DNA of 64,000 nt from Forficula auricularia. Lineage: Eukaryota > Arthropoda > Insecta > Dermaptera > Forficulidae. The stretch lies in the NCBI GenBank assembly GCA_024734495.1, contig JALMQS010000225.1, forward strand, positions 12,801,573-12,865,572. Reading direction: 5' to 3'. This document shows, in pieces, positions 43,301-54,904 of the stretch. The stretch's first letter is position 1; each line of letters begins with the position of its first letter. The notes under the pieces are model-generated. The model searched no databases, had not been told where the DNA came from, and saw nothing but the letters and a program-made list of their open reading frames with translations. A program made the position numbers and the translations under genes.

Positions 43301-43967
43301 ATACATGCAAGAATTCCGCATTTAATATAATAAGTTCGAATTAATAATAATTATAAAATAAGTCTAGATTTGGCATTGGGTGTGTAGTAAGGCAAACAGC
43401 TCATCTGTTATCTGTGTGTTTTTAGCCCTAATTCGTCATATTTCCGATGATTAATGTTATAGACGAAGGTGTGATGTATTAATCAATCAAGTAATATTTT
43501 TCAAAGGCGATTTTTAATGAAACTGGGCGTTAGTGAATAGAGAGAGAGGCCTGGGTCTCTGAGGGTCTGAGGCCAGCCAAAAGCGTTCTGGCAAATAGCC
43601 ATTAGCCAACCAGCCAAGGCACCCACCTTTGCTGCTGGTGTCTGTCTATGTAAGCAATCCCTAGGGAATCTATCTTTCGGCCTATATATCCAACAAACAG
43701 ATCTATTTTTAAACTACCCACTCTTATCCATACCCTATTGTAATCATATTTTATATCTTATTCCAACTAATAGCAAAAATCGTCATTTAGACTTGTCTAA
43801 AATCAACAAAGATAATATTCACAAATTACTAGTAGTTCTATTTATAAACGAAAAAACAGAGATAAAATTAATCTAAATTCAACAAATACAATTAGGGAGA
43901 ATTTTTTTTTCAAAATTAGCAATATTTGTGGCCTTAAAATGAAATTATTTAATCAACCATTTGTGTT

Positions 43968-44640
43968 TTTTTACTTTACCATACAGTGTATGGTCAAGTA
44001 TTGTAATCGTGCATGAAAAAAGTGTTTTTTTCCTTCTTTTTTTAGAAATATCTCAAAAACGGCTGAAACTATTTTGATTAAAAAAATTGAGCGAAACCAT
44101 GGCATTTCGGTCTACAAAAAGCTCTTAATAAGTGAACAGGGAAAAATTATATTTTTCGAGATAATAATTGTTTTGTCAAATGTCTGTTAGTCTGATTGTC
44201 CGGTTACCAAATTTTTGTGGACGAGCTAGCTCAAAAACTAGTGTGAATATCGAAACCAAATTTCACACGTAGTTTTGGTCCATTGAGATTAAGATCTGAT
44301 TAGATTTTGGTGTATATCGACCCAAAATTAAGGGGGGTGGGGGGTTAAAAATTAAAAATGTAAGCCATTTGAGCAAACTCAACCAAATTTTGTATACATA
44401 ATCAGTGGGACCCCAGAAGTCTAAAAATGCAAAAACTTACCGCCCAAAATGGGAGGGGGGGGGGTTGTAGGGTCAAAAAATGAAAATCTTGGCCATTTAC
44501 CAAACTTAACCAAATTTTGTATACATAATCAGTGGGCCCACTAGTAATCTAAAAATGCAAACCGCCCACCCCTACATGATTATAATTTTATTAATTATTA
44601 AATATAAGTGAGGGGCCAGGTTGTATGGTAAAGCCAAGTG
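43968..44640. mobile_element. Element with TACTTTACCATAC ends
   Basis: Left end TTTACTTTACCATACA, right end TGTATGGTAAAGCC. Interior has the 'ccaaattttgtatacataatc' block twice. Sister copies 48122-48600 and, without the left part, 54905-55230. Confidence 0.65.
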
Positions 44641-44779
44641 GATGACCACATCAGAACACGTCAGCTTATTTAATTTCTGGAAGTACCTATTTGTTTTAAT
44701 AAATAAAAATTTCCACTAAATATTTTGCTTTGAGAATTGACCCCCCCCCCCCCATGAAATTTTCTATCTATGCCACTGT

Positions 44780-45470
44780 CTGTAAGTACAGCAAAAACTC
44801 GCCATACCTCATTTTATTAGCTCAATTATTATTCACCCACTCTTTTCTCCTTTTCTTATACCTATTCCGTCTAATGAGAGGGCTAAAAGTGTAATCAAAT
44901 CAAAAGACTTAAGATGAAACTTTATTTAAATTGTAGAAAATTTAATCTAGTTTAAAAATGTATAAAGTTGTCTTTGTCGAAAACGTGCTCCTTCATGGTC
45001 AAAATGGGAAAAAATCGAAAAAAAAAGTGAGAGTTTTTGAGATTTGCGGAAACAGAAAAAATACGCCAATTTTCAACTATCGCTTGAGGAGAAAAAAAAA
45101 ACCAAATAGTGAAATTTGTAGGAAATTTTATGAATTATTATTTTGAAAAAGAAGGTTATTTAGTAAAAGTTGATAGTTTTCGAGTTATAAGCAAAAAACC
45201 GCCAAAAATGAGATTTTTTTTACTTTTTTTTTGCATTTTTGACAATGTTCCGTCATGAAAATTTGCTAGCAAACCTCAGATTCGGATTCAGCACACCCAA
45301 CAATCATATAGGATCAACAAATCAAAACTACCCCAAAACTTTCCCGCGCGTGGCCATTTAGGGAACAATTTAACTGGACTAAAAAGTTAGTCCAAGAAAT
45401 TAAAAAAGATCATAATTCTTGATTAAACATATGAAATATATTGAATTATGATTAGTTTGATATAAGAAAC
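44780..45470. other. Intergenic DNA, nothing recognised
   Basis: AT-rich sequence with a 62-codon open frame and no similarity I can name; no element boundary or RNA gene seen. Confidence 0.5.
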
Positions 45471-45529
45471 GGTTTGTCTTTGCCGTTACTCATCCCTTGG
45501 GGGGGGGTTCTGACCTACGCCCCTGGCTA

Positions 45530-46305
45530 CGGGACACCGAGGGGTGAACCGCGACCTAATATGGTGTACACCTACTTCCACTTGTACTTCCAAAAATTTC
45601 CAAGTACTTCCAAATATCTCCAAGTACTTCCAAATATCTCCAAGCACTTCCAAATACTTCCAAATATTCCCAAGTACTACAAAATATTTCCAAGTACTTT
45701 CAAATATTTCCCAGTGCTTCCAAATATTTTCACAAGTACTTCTAAATATTCCCGGGTACCACCAAATATTTCCAAGTACTTTCAAATATTTCCAAGTACT
45801 TCCAAATATCTCCAAGCACTTCCAAATACTTCCAAATATTCCCAAGTACTACAAAATATTTCCAAGTACTTTCAAATATTTCCCAGTGCTTCCAAATATT
45901 TCCAAGTACTTTCAAATATTCCCAGTACTAGCAAATATTTCCAAGTACTTTCAAATATTTCCAAGTACTTCCAAATATCTCTCAAGCACTTATAAGTATT
46001 TCTAAATATTCCGAAGTACTACCAAATATTTCCAAGTAATAATAGTAATAATACAAAAAAAGAATAAATAAAGCTGATTCGGAAATCTTTGGAATAATCC
46101 ATTTTCAATATATAAGATAGAAAATAAACCGAGGGGTGAACCGCGACCAAATATGCTGTACACCTATTTCCACTTGTACTTCCAAGTATTTCCAAATATT
46201 TCCAAATACTACCAAATATTTCCAAGTACTTTCAAAATACTTCCAAAGAGGTGTACACCTACTTCCAATCGCGGATCACCCCTCGCGGGACACCCTGTAT
46301 ATTAT
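45530..46305. mobile_element. Inverted-end element carrying a minisatellite
   Basis: Left GGGACACCGAGGGGTGAACC, right complement (GGATCACCCCTCGCGGGAC then ACCCTGTATA). Both ends are followed inward by GTACACCTACTTCCA. The left end recurs inside at 46128-46185, so the array was duplicated. The interior is the array described next. Confidence 0.65.
45590..46245 (+). repeat. Minisatellite, ~15-bp unit TTCCAAGTACTTCCA/AATAT
   Basis: More than 25 degenerate units alternating TTCCAAGTACT and TTCCAAATATT, interrupted at 46040-46130. Open in several frames on both strands because the unit length is a multiple of three, which explains the Tyr/Phe/Ser-rich frames there; not a gene. Confidence 0.85.
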
Positions 46306-46726
46306 ACATGTTGCTTTTACGGCTTATCCTCGAAAATTTCAAGTTGAAATATAATAATATAAAATATAATAATTTAAAATAGAATAATATAATTGAATTG
46401 TGGTTCGAAATAAGCGGCGGTGACGCTCACTTTCTTCTGATTGGTTGTCCGGCTGGCCATGGAAATTACTAGAATGTATTAACTGGAGTTATTAAAGGAG
46501 AATAGCAATAGCAATAGCAATATTAGCAATAGGGAAAAGTGAACTCTCTGCCAGTCATCAGCTAGCTGGCTGGCTATCCTACTCAGTTTTATATAGACAC
46601 TTTTATTTTGCTTTTACTGCATTTCCCAAGTACACAAATTAATTTCTAACTTTGAAATTTTTTATTTGTTTTCATTAACCGTTGGTTAATCTTATAATTT
46701 TATTTGAAAAAAAAAAAAAAATCAAA

Positions 46727-46822
46727 ATGTCTTCTAATTTGGAAGAATTTATAAATTTACCAAAGGAAAATGAAGATTTTGATTATTCAGAAATTGTTAA
46801 AAAGAAATTCGAAACATTACAG
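46727..46822 (+). CDS. ankyrin gene exon 1
   Basis: 32 codons: MSSNLEEFINLPKENEDF, then acidic/basic helix ending ETLQ at a GTAAGA donor. The ATG is preceded by a poly-A stretch. A TATATAG at about 46590 is a possible but unproven TATA box. Confidence 0.7.
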
Positions 46823-49048
46823 GTAAGATAATATTATTATTATAGGAATAATAATCATTAAATAAATGTCCTTGGCTTAGAGGCAACTACGCAGAACAAA
46901 ACAGCAATATACCGGGTGAGTTTTTTATCTTGAGACAGTCTTATAACTCAAAAACAATGCATTATATGGAAAAAAGTTTCAAATAAAAGTTTATTTATAT
47001 TAGGGGGAGATTAAACTACTCTATTGTTTGTCGACCTAGAACAAGCTTTCATGGGTATTTCGAGGTCAACTTCTGTTTTTTAAATGGAAACCTATATGTT
47101 TCTGTACATATTCTGAACCTACAAAAAAAACTGAACAACTTTTATTAAAAAATTTTTTTTATTCGACATCAAATAGAGAAAATATTAAATCAATTAGATC
47201 TCAAAAAAATTCTAATAATTATTTTTAACAATCATTCAACATAATTATCAAATAATAATGATCAAATATTTAATTATTAAATAAATAATTTTAAAATAAT
47301 TAATAATTTAATCATTTTACGACACTGTTCTGAGACATTCCAGAGTGTATTGCCCAAGTCTTTCTGGTTGAATTCCAGTTCCAATTTCGTTATTTTGGCC
47401 TTTTTAAGTTTCTTCGTAGCCTTTAAATTTCCTGTGTTTTTTTTAACAAATTTACAACACGATGAAATGAAGCTTGAGGGGGTGTATTTCTATCAGGAAA
47501 ACGCTCGCCATCCATTTCAATGGCAGCCCCATAACAATTCTTCCACATTCTTAGCATAAATTAATATCATTTCAATTCTGTCTTCAACAAAAAAATGCTC
47601 CATTTTTATTATGCTAATATAATATAATATAACTATCTACTGGATTGACACGAGAAATAGACGTTTTTAAACTCAATACTTTCAACTAGTTCTATTAAGT
47701 AGAAAATAATCTCTTAAATCGGTGTATAATGATGTTTTAAGACTTATTTTCATCATTGTGTCTTTTCGATTTAATAAATATTTATTTAATAGTTAAATAT
47801 TTGATCATTATTATTTGATAATTGAGTTGAATAATTGTTAAAAATAATTATTAAGATTTTTTTGAGATCTAATTGATTCATATTTTTTTTTATTTGATGT
47901 CATATAAAAAAATAGTTCTAATATAAGTTTATTTTTAACCTAAAACTAATAAAAGTTGTTCAGTTTTTTTTCTAGATTTAGAATATGTACAGAAACATAT
48001 AGGTTTCCATTTAAAAAACAGAAGTTGACCTCGAAATACCCATGGAAGCTAGTTCTAGGTCGCAAACAATAGCGTAGTTTAGTTTCCCCCTTTGATATAA
48101 ATAAACAGTTATTTGAAACTTTTTACTTTACCATACAGGGTATGGTCAAGTACTGTAATCATGCATGAAAAAAGTGTTTTTTTTTTTGCTTCTTTTTCTC
48201 GAAATATCTCAAAAACGACAGAAAGTCTAAAAATGCAAAAACTAAATGGGGAGGGGGGTTAAAAATTGAAAATCTTGGCCATTTACCAAACTCAACCAAA
48301 TTTTGTATACATAATCAGTGGGTCCCCAGAAGTCTAAAAATGAAAAAACTAACCGCCCAAAGTGTGTGTGTGTGGGGGGGGGGGGGGGAATAGTCAAAAA
48401 ATGAAAATATAGGCTCTTGTACCAAACTCAACCAAATTTTATATACATAATCAGTGGGACCCCAGAAATCTAAAAATGGAAAAACTAACCCCCCCTCCCC
48501 TACATAATATAAATAATTTTATTAAATATTAAATATAAGTGAGGGGCCAGGTTATATGGTAAAGTCAAGTGGATGGCCACATCAGAACACGTCAGCTTAT
48601 TTTTTTTATAAAATATTGAGTTATAACACTGTCTGAAAATAAAAAAAACTCACCCTGTATATTGGTTAATTTTAACCGGAGCTGATTTGTTGAAAAACAT
48701 TTCAATTATTTTTAAAACATAAGATGATCATTTAGTTTTATATTCATTTAAGTATATGTATTTTTTCAATAAAAAGCGTAGAGAAAGTTCATTTTGACCT
48801 TAAATTGTTCAGAAATTTATGCAAATTATATATGAGGCAAATTTGACTCGTTGATGCCTAGTTAATTAACATCCTACATCCAGATACTTTTGCCCTTCTG
48901 ACACCGAATCCATCCAATAAATGTTTATTTATATAATATATTTTAATAATTGTTTGTTTGTTTTGTGTAAAGAAAGAGCAACATTGTGACGAAATTAAAT
49001 TAAATCAACAGGTAAAATTTTTTTATTTATTTATATTTATTTATTTAA

Positions 49049-49085
<37 letters not shown>

Positions 49086-52000
49086 TTTTAGATAATGGAT
49101 GAAAAATATAAATTAATTGATAATGAAATGAGGAATTTGAAAAAAGAGGTAGGTAAAAGTACTCTATAACTATTAATTTAGTACCTAATTATTAATCTAC
49201 TCTAATTATACGAGCAAAAATTGTATATATATACGAGTATATTTGTTTGTATTTTTTTCAATTTTGAAAACAGCTCTACCGATTTTGATGAAACTAACTC
49301 TATTAACAAATTTTGAGGATGAGAAAGAGATCTGGTTAGGTCTGGACCTCATCTTAATTGACTTTTTCTTAATTAAAGTAATTATTGATAGATGAAAATG
49401 TAAATAAAAAAAAGTTTGTTTACATTTTTTTCAATTATCTTTTATGTATTAATTGTTTTTTTTTAATTTTAAATCCCACAAACAGTTCATAAGAAATTTT
49501 ATTATATATTAGAATTTGCAATTTTAATTAATTATAAAACTCGATAAATTTTTATTTAATTAAAAAAAGTAATTATATGGAATTTATTTATATACCTCTA
49601 TACACATAATCTGTGGGCCACTAGAAGGCTAGAATTGCAAAAACTGGGTGCGGGGATGGGGTTGTAAGTAGGGGGCTGGGGTGGATGTGGGTGGTGAAGA
49701 AGGTGGAGTGCGGTGGGGTGGGGGTGGGGGGTCGAAGTGCGGGGCGAAGGGGGTCCAGGGGCATGTACTATATATAATTGTATTTTTATCAGAATTTTAA
49801 ATTAAAAATAATATTAAAATATATACCTAGCTTTTATTTGAAGCAAAAAGTTACCGAGCATCGCTCAGTGGCTCCAGGTACTTTGGAATTAAACACCAAC
49901 GGTTCTCAACCTGGATGGAATTCAAGCCCAAGGAGGAATTTTAGTATTTCAAGGGGGGGAATTAATCTCCATACAAATTTAAAAAGTTTTAATATTAAAG
50001 AATTGGCAAAAAAAACTCCCTCAGCTTTCTCATTAGGTAAAATACTACTTATAATATCTTTACCTTTATATCAAGGGTGTCAAACTCAAAGGCTAACTTG
50101 GGCCAAACAAACAAGGTTTAACTTTAATAGGTGGGCCGCAAAAAAAAATCAATATTCATAGAAACGTAGGTTTATTTCGATTAATACAATGTAATAAGCA
50201 TATATCAGGTGTATAAGTTTAAAACGGTGCTTTTTTAGTAAAAAAAAACAGATGTTTTTTTCATAGAAAACAAAATCAAATTTAATCAAAGTTTTTAAGG
50301 AATTTGGTGTTGGTACTTGGTGAAACATTTTTTAAAATTATTGGATAAAAAAATACTTGGTAGGTTTCACATTAAGATATAAAAAATAAAAAGAATTTAT
50401 TTTTGGAGAATCTTTAATCTCGATATTAGTATATTTCGGGTGACTAACCCATCTTCAGGAGAAACAGAAAGTAACTTTCTGTTGCTCCTGAAGATGGGTT
50501 AGTCAGTTGCTTTTCCTAAAGATCTAGCTTGCATTTGTATGTTTTAATTATGTCCAACATGATCTGATCTTTTCCTTGTAACGATTAAATCGGTTAAGTG
50601 TTTGGTTATATCAACCATGGAAGATAAAGGAATTCCGCTACCTAGGAAGTAAAATAACATGGGATGGGAGGAGCAAAAACGAAATTAAATCAAGAATTGC
50701 CCAAGCAAAAATGGGGTTTAATTCAAAACAAAAACTACTATGCTTCTCCTCAATCAGCTTAGCAAACAGGAAGTTGCTATTGAAGACATATGTATGGAGC
50801 ATAGCCATGTACGGGTGTGAAACCTGGACAATTGGAAAAGCGGAGAGAAAGAGATTGGAGGCTTTCGAAATGTGGTGCTACAGAAGAATGATGAATATCA
50901 AATGGATGGATAAAATTACAAATGAAGAAGTTCTTGGAAGAATCGGAGAAAGAAGAACCTTGTGGAAGAGTCTGAAGAAGAGAAGAGGTCAGATGATGGG
51001 GCACACACTGAGACATGGGGGACTGCTTAGGGATATCTTGGGGGGGGGAAGAAAAGGGGAAGGGGAAGACCCAGATTAGAATATTTCAACCAAATAATTG
51101 GGGATATGGGATGCCAGACATTTAGAGAGGTTAAACAGCTGGCGGGGGACAGAGTCGAGTGGAGACGGATTGTTGCATCAAACCAGTCTTAGGACTGTAT
51201 ACTCAATGATGATGATGATGATGGAAGATAAATCTTGCAACCATATTGGATCGGAAAACAAGCTTGTGTCTTGATTTTTAGTTTTTAAAAACTGACATAC
51301 TTCTTCTTTCAAATCCCAGAATTGTTTGACAATCTTTTAGCAAGATAACCAACGTACCTCGGTATAGTAGGACAAAAGTGAATATCCATTATCTATCTAA
51401 CTCACTTAAGAAAGCAGTGAATTGTCGCTGATTTAAGCACGGAATTTCGTTTAATAATAGCCAAAAAAAGAGTATAATTAAAAAAACGTTTAGCGAATTC
51501 TACTTATGTTATTTTTATTCTGCGTCAGTTGGTTATTTGTTCTTGTATGCCGATATATTGGCCGGGCCGCGAGTTTGATATCCATGCTCTAAACTAAAAT
51601 ATGATAAACAGAATGATTTCTACATTTGATTCAATCGCGAATCTAATGTAGGGAATTTTTGTCAAATATTGAGTGAAAATAATATTTGAACTTATATATT
51701 TCTAACTTGAAATAATGATATTAAATAAATTATAATTTTTTCTCGTTAATATATCAAAGAATAATTGATATTTTTCCAGACTTAATACTCCGCAGACTCC
51801 CATAGCGTAATCCGCAGTAGTCTCGTGAGATAAAAATATCTTTTTCAAATCAGCGAGATCAAAATAATTCTCGTTGACGTATCAATTATTCTTTGATATA
51901 TTAACGAGAAAAATTATAATTTATAAAATATGATACCTTGAATTTTCAATATTAAAAGTAGTTATATCTAAAACAATTGAAAAATAAAAATAAATAAATA

Positions 52001-53423
52001 AAGTTATTTTTCATTTTCGTCTTATTTTGGTGAGTACTATAAGAATCCATCGTCAGATCGTGGCGCCACGGTTACCGTAGAATTGCCAGGACCTTATTAT
52101 GTTTTTTATCATATTTTTTTTTCTTTTTTTCAGAATGAAAAACTCAAGAAACAAAGTGAAACGAAATCCGCCGAAACTTGTGCAAGATGTATAGACAAGA
52201 TAGAAAATATTTGGCAGGCAATACGAGTAGGATCCCTAAATGCACTAAAATTTTATTATAAAGATAATCCTGGAAATATTAATAAAGAACATTGTAAAAA
52301 AAAATGCACTCGGTTACAGTATGCGGCTGAATTCGGTCATTTGCATATTATCGAATTTCTAATATCCAAAGGAGCAGAGATTGATCAAACAAATTCTAAG
52401 GGTGTTACGCCTTTGATGTGGGCAACGCAAAAGGATAACCTAACGGTAATTAATTATTTATTGGACAAGGGGGCTAAAATAAACTATCAAAACAAATGGA
52501 AAAAAACAGCACTTTTTATGGCAGTTGAGGGAAATAAATTGAATATTGTCAAATTACTAATTGACAAGGGTGCTAATAAAATGGGCGTATTGCATATTGC
52601 ATCAAGAAATGGTTATGTTGATATTATTGAATTTCTATTATCCAAAGGAGCAGATATTGATGAGATAGATTCTCGAGGTTTCACTCCCTTAATATGGGCA
52701 GTTGAAGTTAATAAATTGAATATTGTTAAATTATTAATTGACAGGGGTGCTAATAAAGCAGGTGCATTGCATACTGCATCTAGAAATCGTCTTTGGGATA
52801 TTTTTGAATTTCTCTTATCCAAAGGAGCAGAGTTTGATGAAAGAGATTCTGAAGGTTCCGCTGCCTTAATGGGAGCAGTTGAAGATAATAAATTGAATAT
52901 TGTTAAATTACTAGTTGACAAGGTTGCTAATAAAATGGGCGTATTGCATATTGCATCAAGAAATGGTTATGTTGATATTATTGAATTTCTATTATCCAAA
53001 GGAGCAGATATTGATGAGATAGATTCTGAAGGTTTCACTCCCTTAATGTGCGCAGTTGAAGTTAATAAATTGAATATTGTTAAATTATTAATTGACAGGG
53101 GTGCTAATAAAGCAGGTGCATTGCATACTGCATCTAGAAATCGTCTTTGGGATATTTTTGAATTTCTCTTATCCAAAGGAGCAGAGTTTGATGAGATAGA
53201 TCCCGAAGGTTTCACTGCCATGTGTCAGAAGTATAACGTGGATCCTTCTAGATTCTTAATTTACCCGGGTTTTAATAAAATGATGAATAAATCTAATCAA
53301 ACTTCAGAAATGCCAAAATCATTTATTACAGCCATCTTCTTGATTGTCGCATGGATTATATGGGAGCTGATCAGTCGTGCGCCGCGGGCAGCCTCTCGGG
53401 ACGGCCAAAAGTTTGGTTCGTGA
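46727..53423 (+). CDS. Ankyrin-repeat protein with C-terminal hydrophobic segment (4 exons)
   Basis: Exons 46727-46822, 48973-49011, 49092-49148, 52134-53423, all phase 0 with GT/AG junctions; 493 aa. Residues 1-120 are charged and helical (likely coiled coil: IVKKKFETLQ, YKLIDNEMRNLKKE). About ten ankyrin repeats span about 123-430 (TPLMWA, NIVKLLIDKGAN, IIEFLLSKGADID). Residues 214-331 are repeated almost exactly at 332-432, a recent internal tandem duplication. SFITAIFLIVAWIIWELI at about 460-477 looks like a membrane anchor. The start ATG has A at -3. Ankyrin repeats bind partner proteins; the specific role is unknown to me. Exons 2 and 3 are short and rest on splice signals and phase. 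An insect-specific expansion or a decaying paralogue are both possible. Confidence 0.78.
46911..48657. mobile_element. Large palindromic element with DUF4817-like remnant, copy 1
   Basis: Ends ACCGGGTGAGTTTTTTAT and complement CTCACCCTGTATA; arms about 46915-47330 and 47760-48120, then 48605-48657 after an insertion. Minus strand at about 47420-47560 reads WKNCYGAAIEMDGERFPD, then NTPPQASFHRVVNLL, like the helix-turn-helix DUF4817 domain of arthropod transposons. The element at 48122-48600 is nested. Sits in ankyrin intron 1. Confidence 0.7.
48122..48600. mobile_element. TACTTTACCATAC element, nested copy
   Basis: Ends TTTACTTTACCATACAGGG and TATATGGTAAAGTC, with a G-run at 48374-48388 and two 'ccaaattttgtatacataatc'-type blocks. 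Inserted into the right end of the palindrome 46911-48657. Confidence 0.65.
48973..49011 (+). CDS. ankyrin gene exon 2 (13 codons)
   Basis: KEQHCDEIKLNQQ between acceptor GTAAAG and donor GTAAAA. Very short; supported by phase and by continuing helical charge pattern. Confidence 0.55.
49092..49148 (+). CDS. ankyrin gene exon 3 (19 codons)
   Basis: IMDEKYKLIDNEMRNLKKE between a T-rich acceptor TTTTTTAG and donor GTAGGT. Confidence 0.62.
49190..49880 (+). repeat. Dispersed ~0.7 kb repeat with G-rich core, copy 2
   Basis: Direct copy of 3290-4120, including the GT/G-rich tract at 49645-49760 and the CCGAGC-atc-GCTCAG hairpin followed by GGTACTTT. Confidence 0.6.
50298..50507. mobile_element. 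Hammerhead fold-back element, leader type 1, right arm truncated
   Basis: Leader GGTGTTGGTACTTGGTGAAA then GGTAGGTTTCACA, AT-rich arm, minus-strand hammerhead at 50434-50458, and the start of a plus-strand copy (50488-50507) cut in mid stem II. It ties the leader to the ribozyme within one element. Confidence 0.72.
50422..50468 (-). ncRNA. Hammerhead core (antisense to the ankyrin gene)
   Basis: CUGAAGA, stem II GGGU/ACCC around UAGUC, GAAA, AU-rich stem III, then UC; stem I pairs UCUC with GAGA. Confidence 0.58.
50630..51225 (+). mobile_element. LINE C-terminal fragment with 3' tail
   Basis: 122-codon frame with the recognisable LINE tail YGCETWTIGKAERKRLEAF, then MWCYRRMMNIKWMDKITNEE and GHTLRHGG. 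3' UTR ends AAACCAGTCTTAGGACTG and (ATG)n. Frameshifted upstream at the start (GSKITWDGRSKNEIKSRI). A solo copy of the tail is at 35010-35130. Confidence 0.82.
51640..51940. repeat. Palindromic MITE, family P, partial copy 3
   Basis: Shares GATTCAATCGCGAAT, CAGTAGTCTCG and TCTTTGATATATTAACGAG-like ends with 11700-12215 and 29738-30385, with a deleted middle. Confidence 0.5.
52134..53423 (+). CDS. ankyrin gene exon 4, all ankyrin repeats and stop
   Basis: 429 codons after a strong pyrimidine-rich acceptor (TTTTTTTCAG). Contains every ankyrin repeat, the 354-bp tandem duplication (units start at 52581 and 52935) and the terminal hydrophobic helix. The last 16 codons are more GC-rich than the rest, so the true 3' end could differ. 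Confidence 0.85.
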   Translation, partial: NEKLKKQSETKSAETCARCIDKIENIWQAIRVGSLNALKFYYKDNPGNINKEHCKKKCTRLQYAAEFGHLHIIEFLISKGAEIDQTNSKGVTPLMWATQKDNLTVINYLLDKGAKINYQNKWKKTALFMAVEGNKLNIVKLLIDKGANKMGVLHIASRNGYVDIIEFLLSKGADIDEIDSRGFTPLIWAVEVNKLNIVKLLIDRGANKAGALHTASRNRLWDIFEFLLSKGAEFDERDSEGSAALMGAVEDNKLNIVKLLVDKVANKMGVLHIASRNGYVDIIEFLLSKGADIDEIDSEGFTPLMCAVEVNKLNIVKLLIDRGANKAGALHTASRNRLWDIFEFLLSKGAEFDEIDPEGFTAMCQKYNVDPSRFLIYPGFNKMMNKSNQTSEMPKSFITAIFLIVAWIIWELISRAPRAASRDGQKFGS

Positions 53424-53439
53424 AATATCTGTCTGCCAG

Positions 53440-53950
53440 CCCCTTCCCCACTCCTACTACCTGGAGTTTGGATCTTTTTCTATTGATATATGCACATACT
53501 TTCTAATGGGTGGAGATCCACAAATTTGAATCCTCAAGCCATGTTCTTGGGGTTCGGAGGGTGATCAGAGTTAGGGGAGAGTCCAGAGGACATGTAAGTT
53601 ACCCAACCAATTCCCACAAGCTCAGCGATCCTTCTCGACGTCTGTTCTCACAGTGCATCCTGGTGACAGTGCAGTTTCTTACGGTATTCTTTTATCAACG
53701 CAGCAATATTCAGCTATATAAGAAGTTCTTAAAGACTCATTAATTCAGTCTGATTCCCTTTATCTCAACTTGTCTAAGTCCTTTAGGATTACTCGTCGCA
53801 TCTTGCGTTCGAGCGGCTCACTGTATACCTATTGTATCAATTTGTCTAAGTCTTTTTAGACTACTCGGGGCATTTTGCGTCTGAGCCTCTTTGTATAATT
53901 ATTGTATTGAATTTACTTAATTTGTATTAATAAACTTTGTATTGAACAAC
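53440..53950 (+). mobile_element. LINE 3' region
   Basis: Decayed sequence with two tandem versions of 'aacttgtctaagtc...ttaggattactcg' at 53768 and 53838, ending AATTTGTATTAATAAACTTTG. May also supply the 3' UTR of the ankyrin gene (AATAAA at about 53929). Confidence 0.5.
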
Positions 53951-54261
53951 ATAATTTGTATAGGGTAGGCGGGGAGAATGATGATCGGAGGTGGGTCTAA
54001 GAGGAAAGGATAGGGTCCTAGATCATTCTCCTCGCCTACCCTATACATGTCCTCTGAGCTATAGTGACTAGTTAACCAAAGTTGCGACAATGGGTGAACT
54101 GTGTTCCTATTGGTTAAATGTGAATTCAGCCATCTTTTTGCTAAATTTGCATTGAGAAGGCTTAGTTTCTTCAGTTTATTGAGTGATTTAAATTCAGTGA
54201 GTGCTTATATCGTTCTAATTTACTGGAAATATATTTAACTATGTACGTCTTATATATTGTT

Positions 54262-54368
54262 TTTTTTTTAAGTAATTTGGTGTTGGTACTTGGTGAAACA
54301 TTTTTTAAATTTTGGATAAAAATACTTGGTAGGTTTGAAACCTACCAAGATTTTTATCCAATAAGCCT
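54262..54368. mobile_element. Minimal leader-plus-hairpin element (~105 bp)
   Basis: Duplication CTTATATATTG on both sides (about 54248 and 54366). Leader GGTGTTGGTACTTGGTGAAA, then a 24-bp perfect hairpin of ATACTTGGTAGGTTT and complement. Lacks any ribozyme core. Confidence 0.75.
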
Positions 54369-54904
54369 TATATATTGAGTAATAGTTTTAAGTATAATAA
54401 CTTTGCAATGAATAATTAATCACATATATATATATAAACCTAGTTTTGGGTTATAAAAATACAAAACCCGATTAAAATGATTAAAAATATTTATATATAT
54501 ATGTAAAATATGTTCATATTTAGCCGCCTAAAACTTTACGCCCATCAAGATGATCCCACTGCTATTCACAATCGATGTCATGAGATCTTAATTAACACAT
54601 GTACATAATATCAAATAATAATAATTTATATAATTTTACACACGAGAAAATACATACTATAAAAACCAATTTGTTTTTAGGTATCTATTGTATATTAATT
54701 GTAAATAATTTATAAAATAAATAATTAATATATAAATAAATGTATTATAAATTAACTCTTTTATTTACAAATAAAATTAGAATAGTTGTTAAATGTATGA
54801 GAATAAACCAAAGAGTGTATCCACTGAATGATGTGAATAAATATACACATAATAAATGAGTTCAAATTTCGGCGGTGTCAGTCTGTACACCCGTTATCAA
54901 ATAT

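Larger units (their letters stand above)
50072..51589. mobile_element. Probable hAT-like element with nested insertions
   Basis: Ends CAAGGGTGTCAAACTC and complement CATGGATATCAAACTCGCGG. The 8-bp flanks (CTTTATAT, CTCTAAAC) agree only partly, so the call is weaker than for the other hAT copies. Contains the fold-back element at 50298-50507 and the LINE fragment 50630-51225. Confidence 0.6.

Noticed and set aside
45474..46225. Several overlapping 120-170-codon frames on both strands, rich in Tyr, Phe, Ser and Lys
   Set aside because: They read through a minisatellite whose unit is a multiple of three and appear in several frames at once.
52613..53221. Two minus-strand frames with near-identical sequences
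   Set aside because: Antisense of the duplicated ankyrin repeats.
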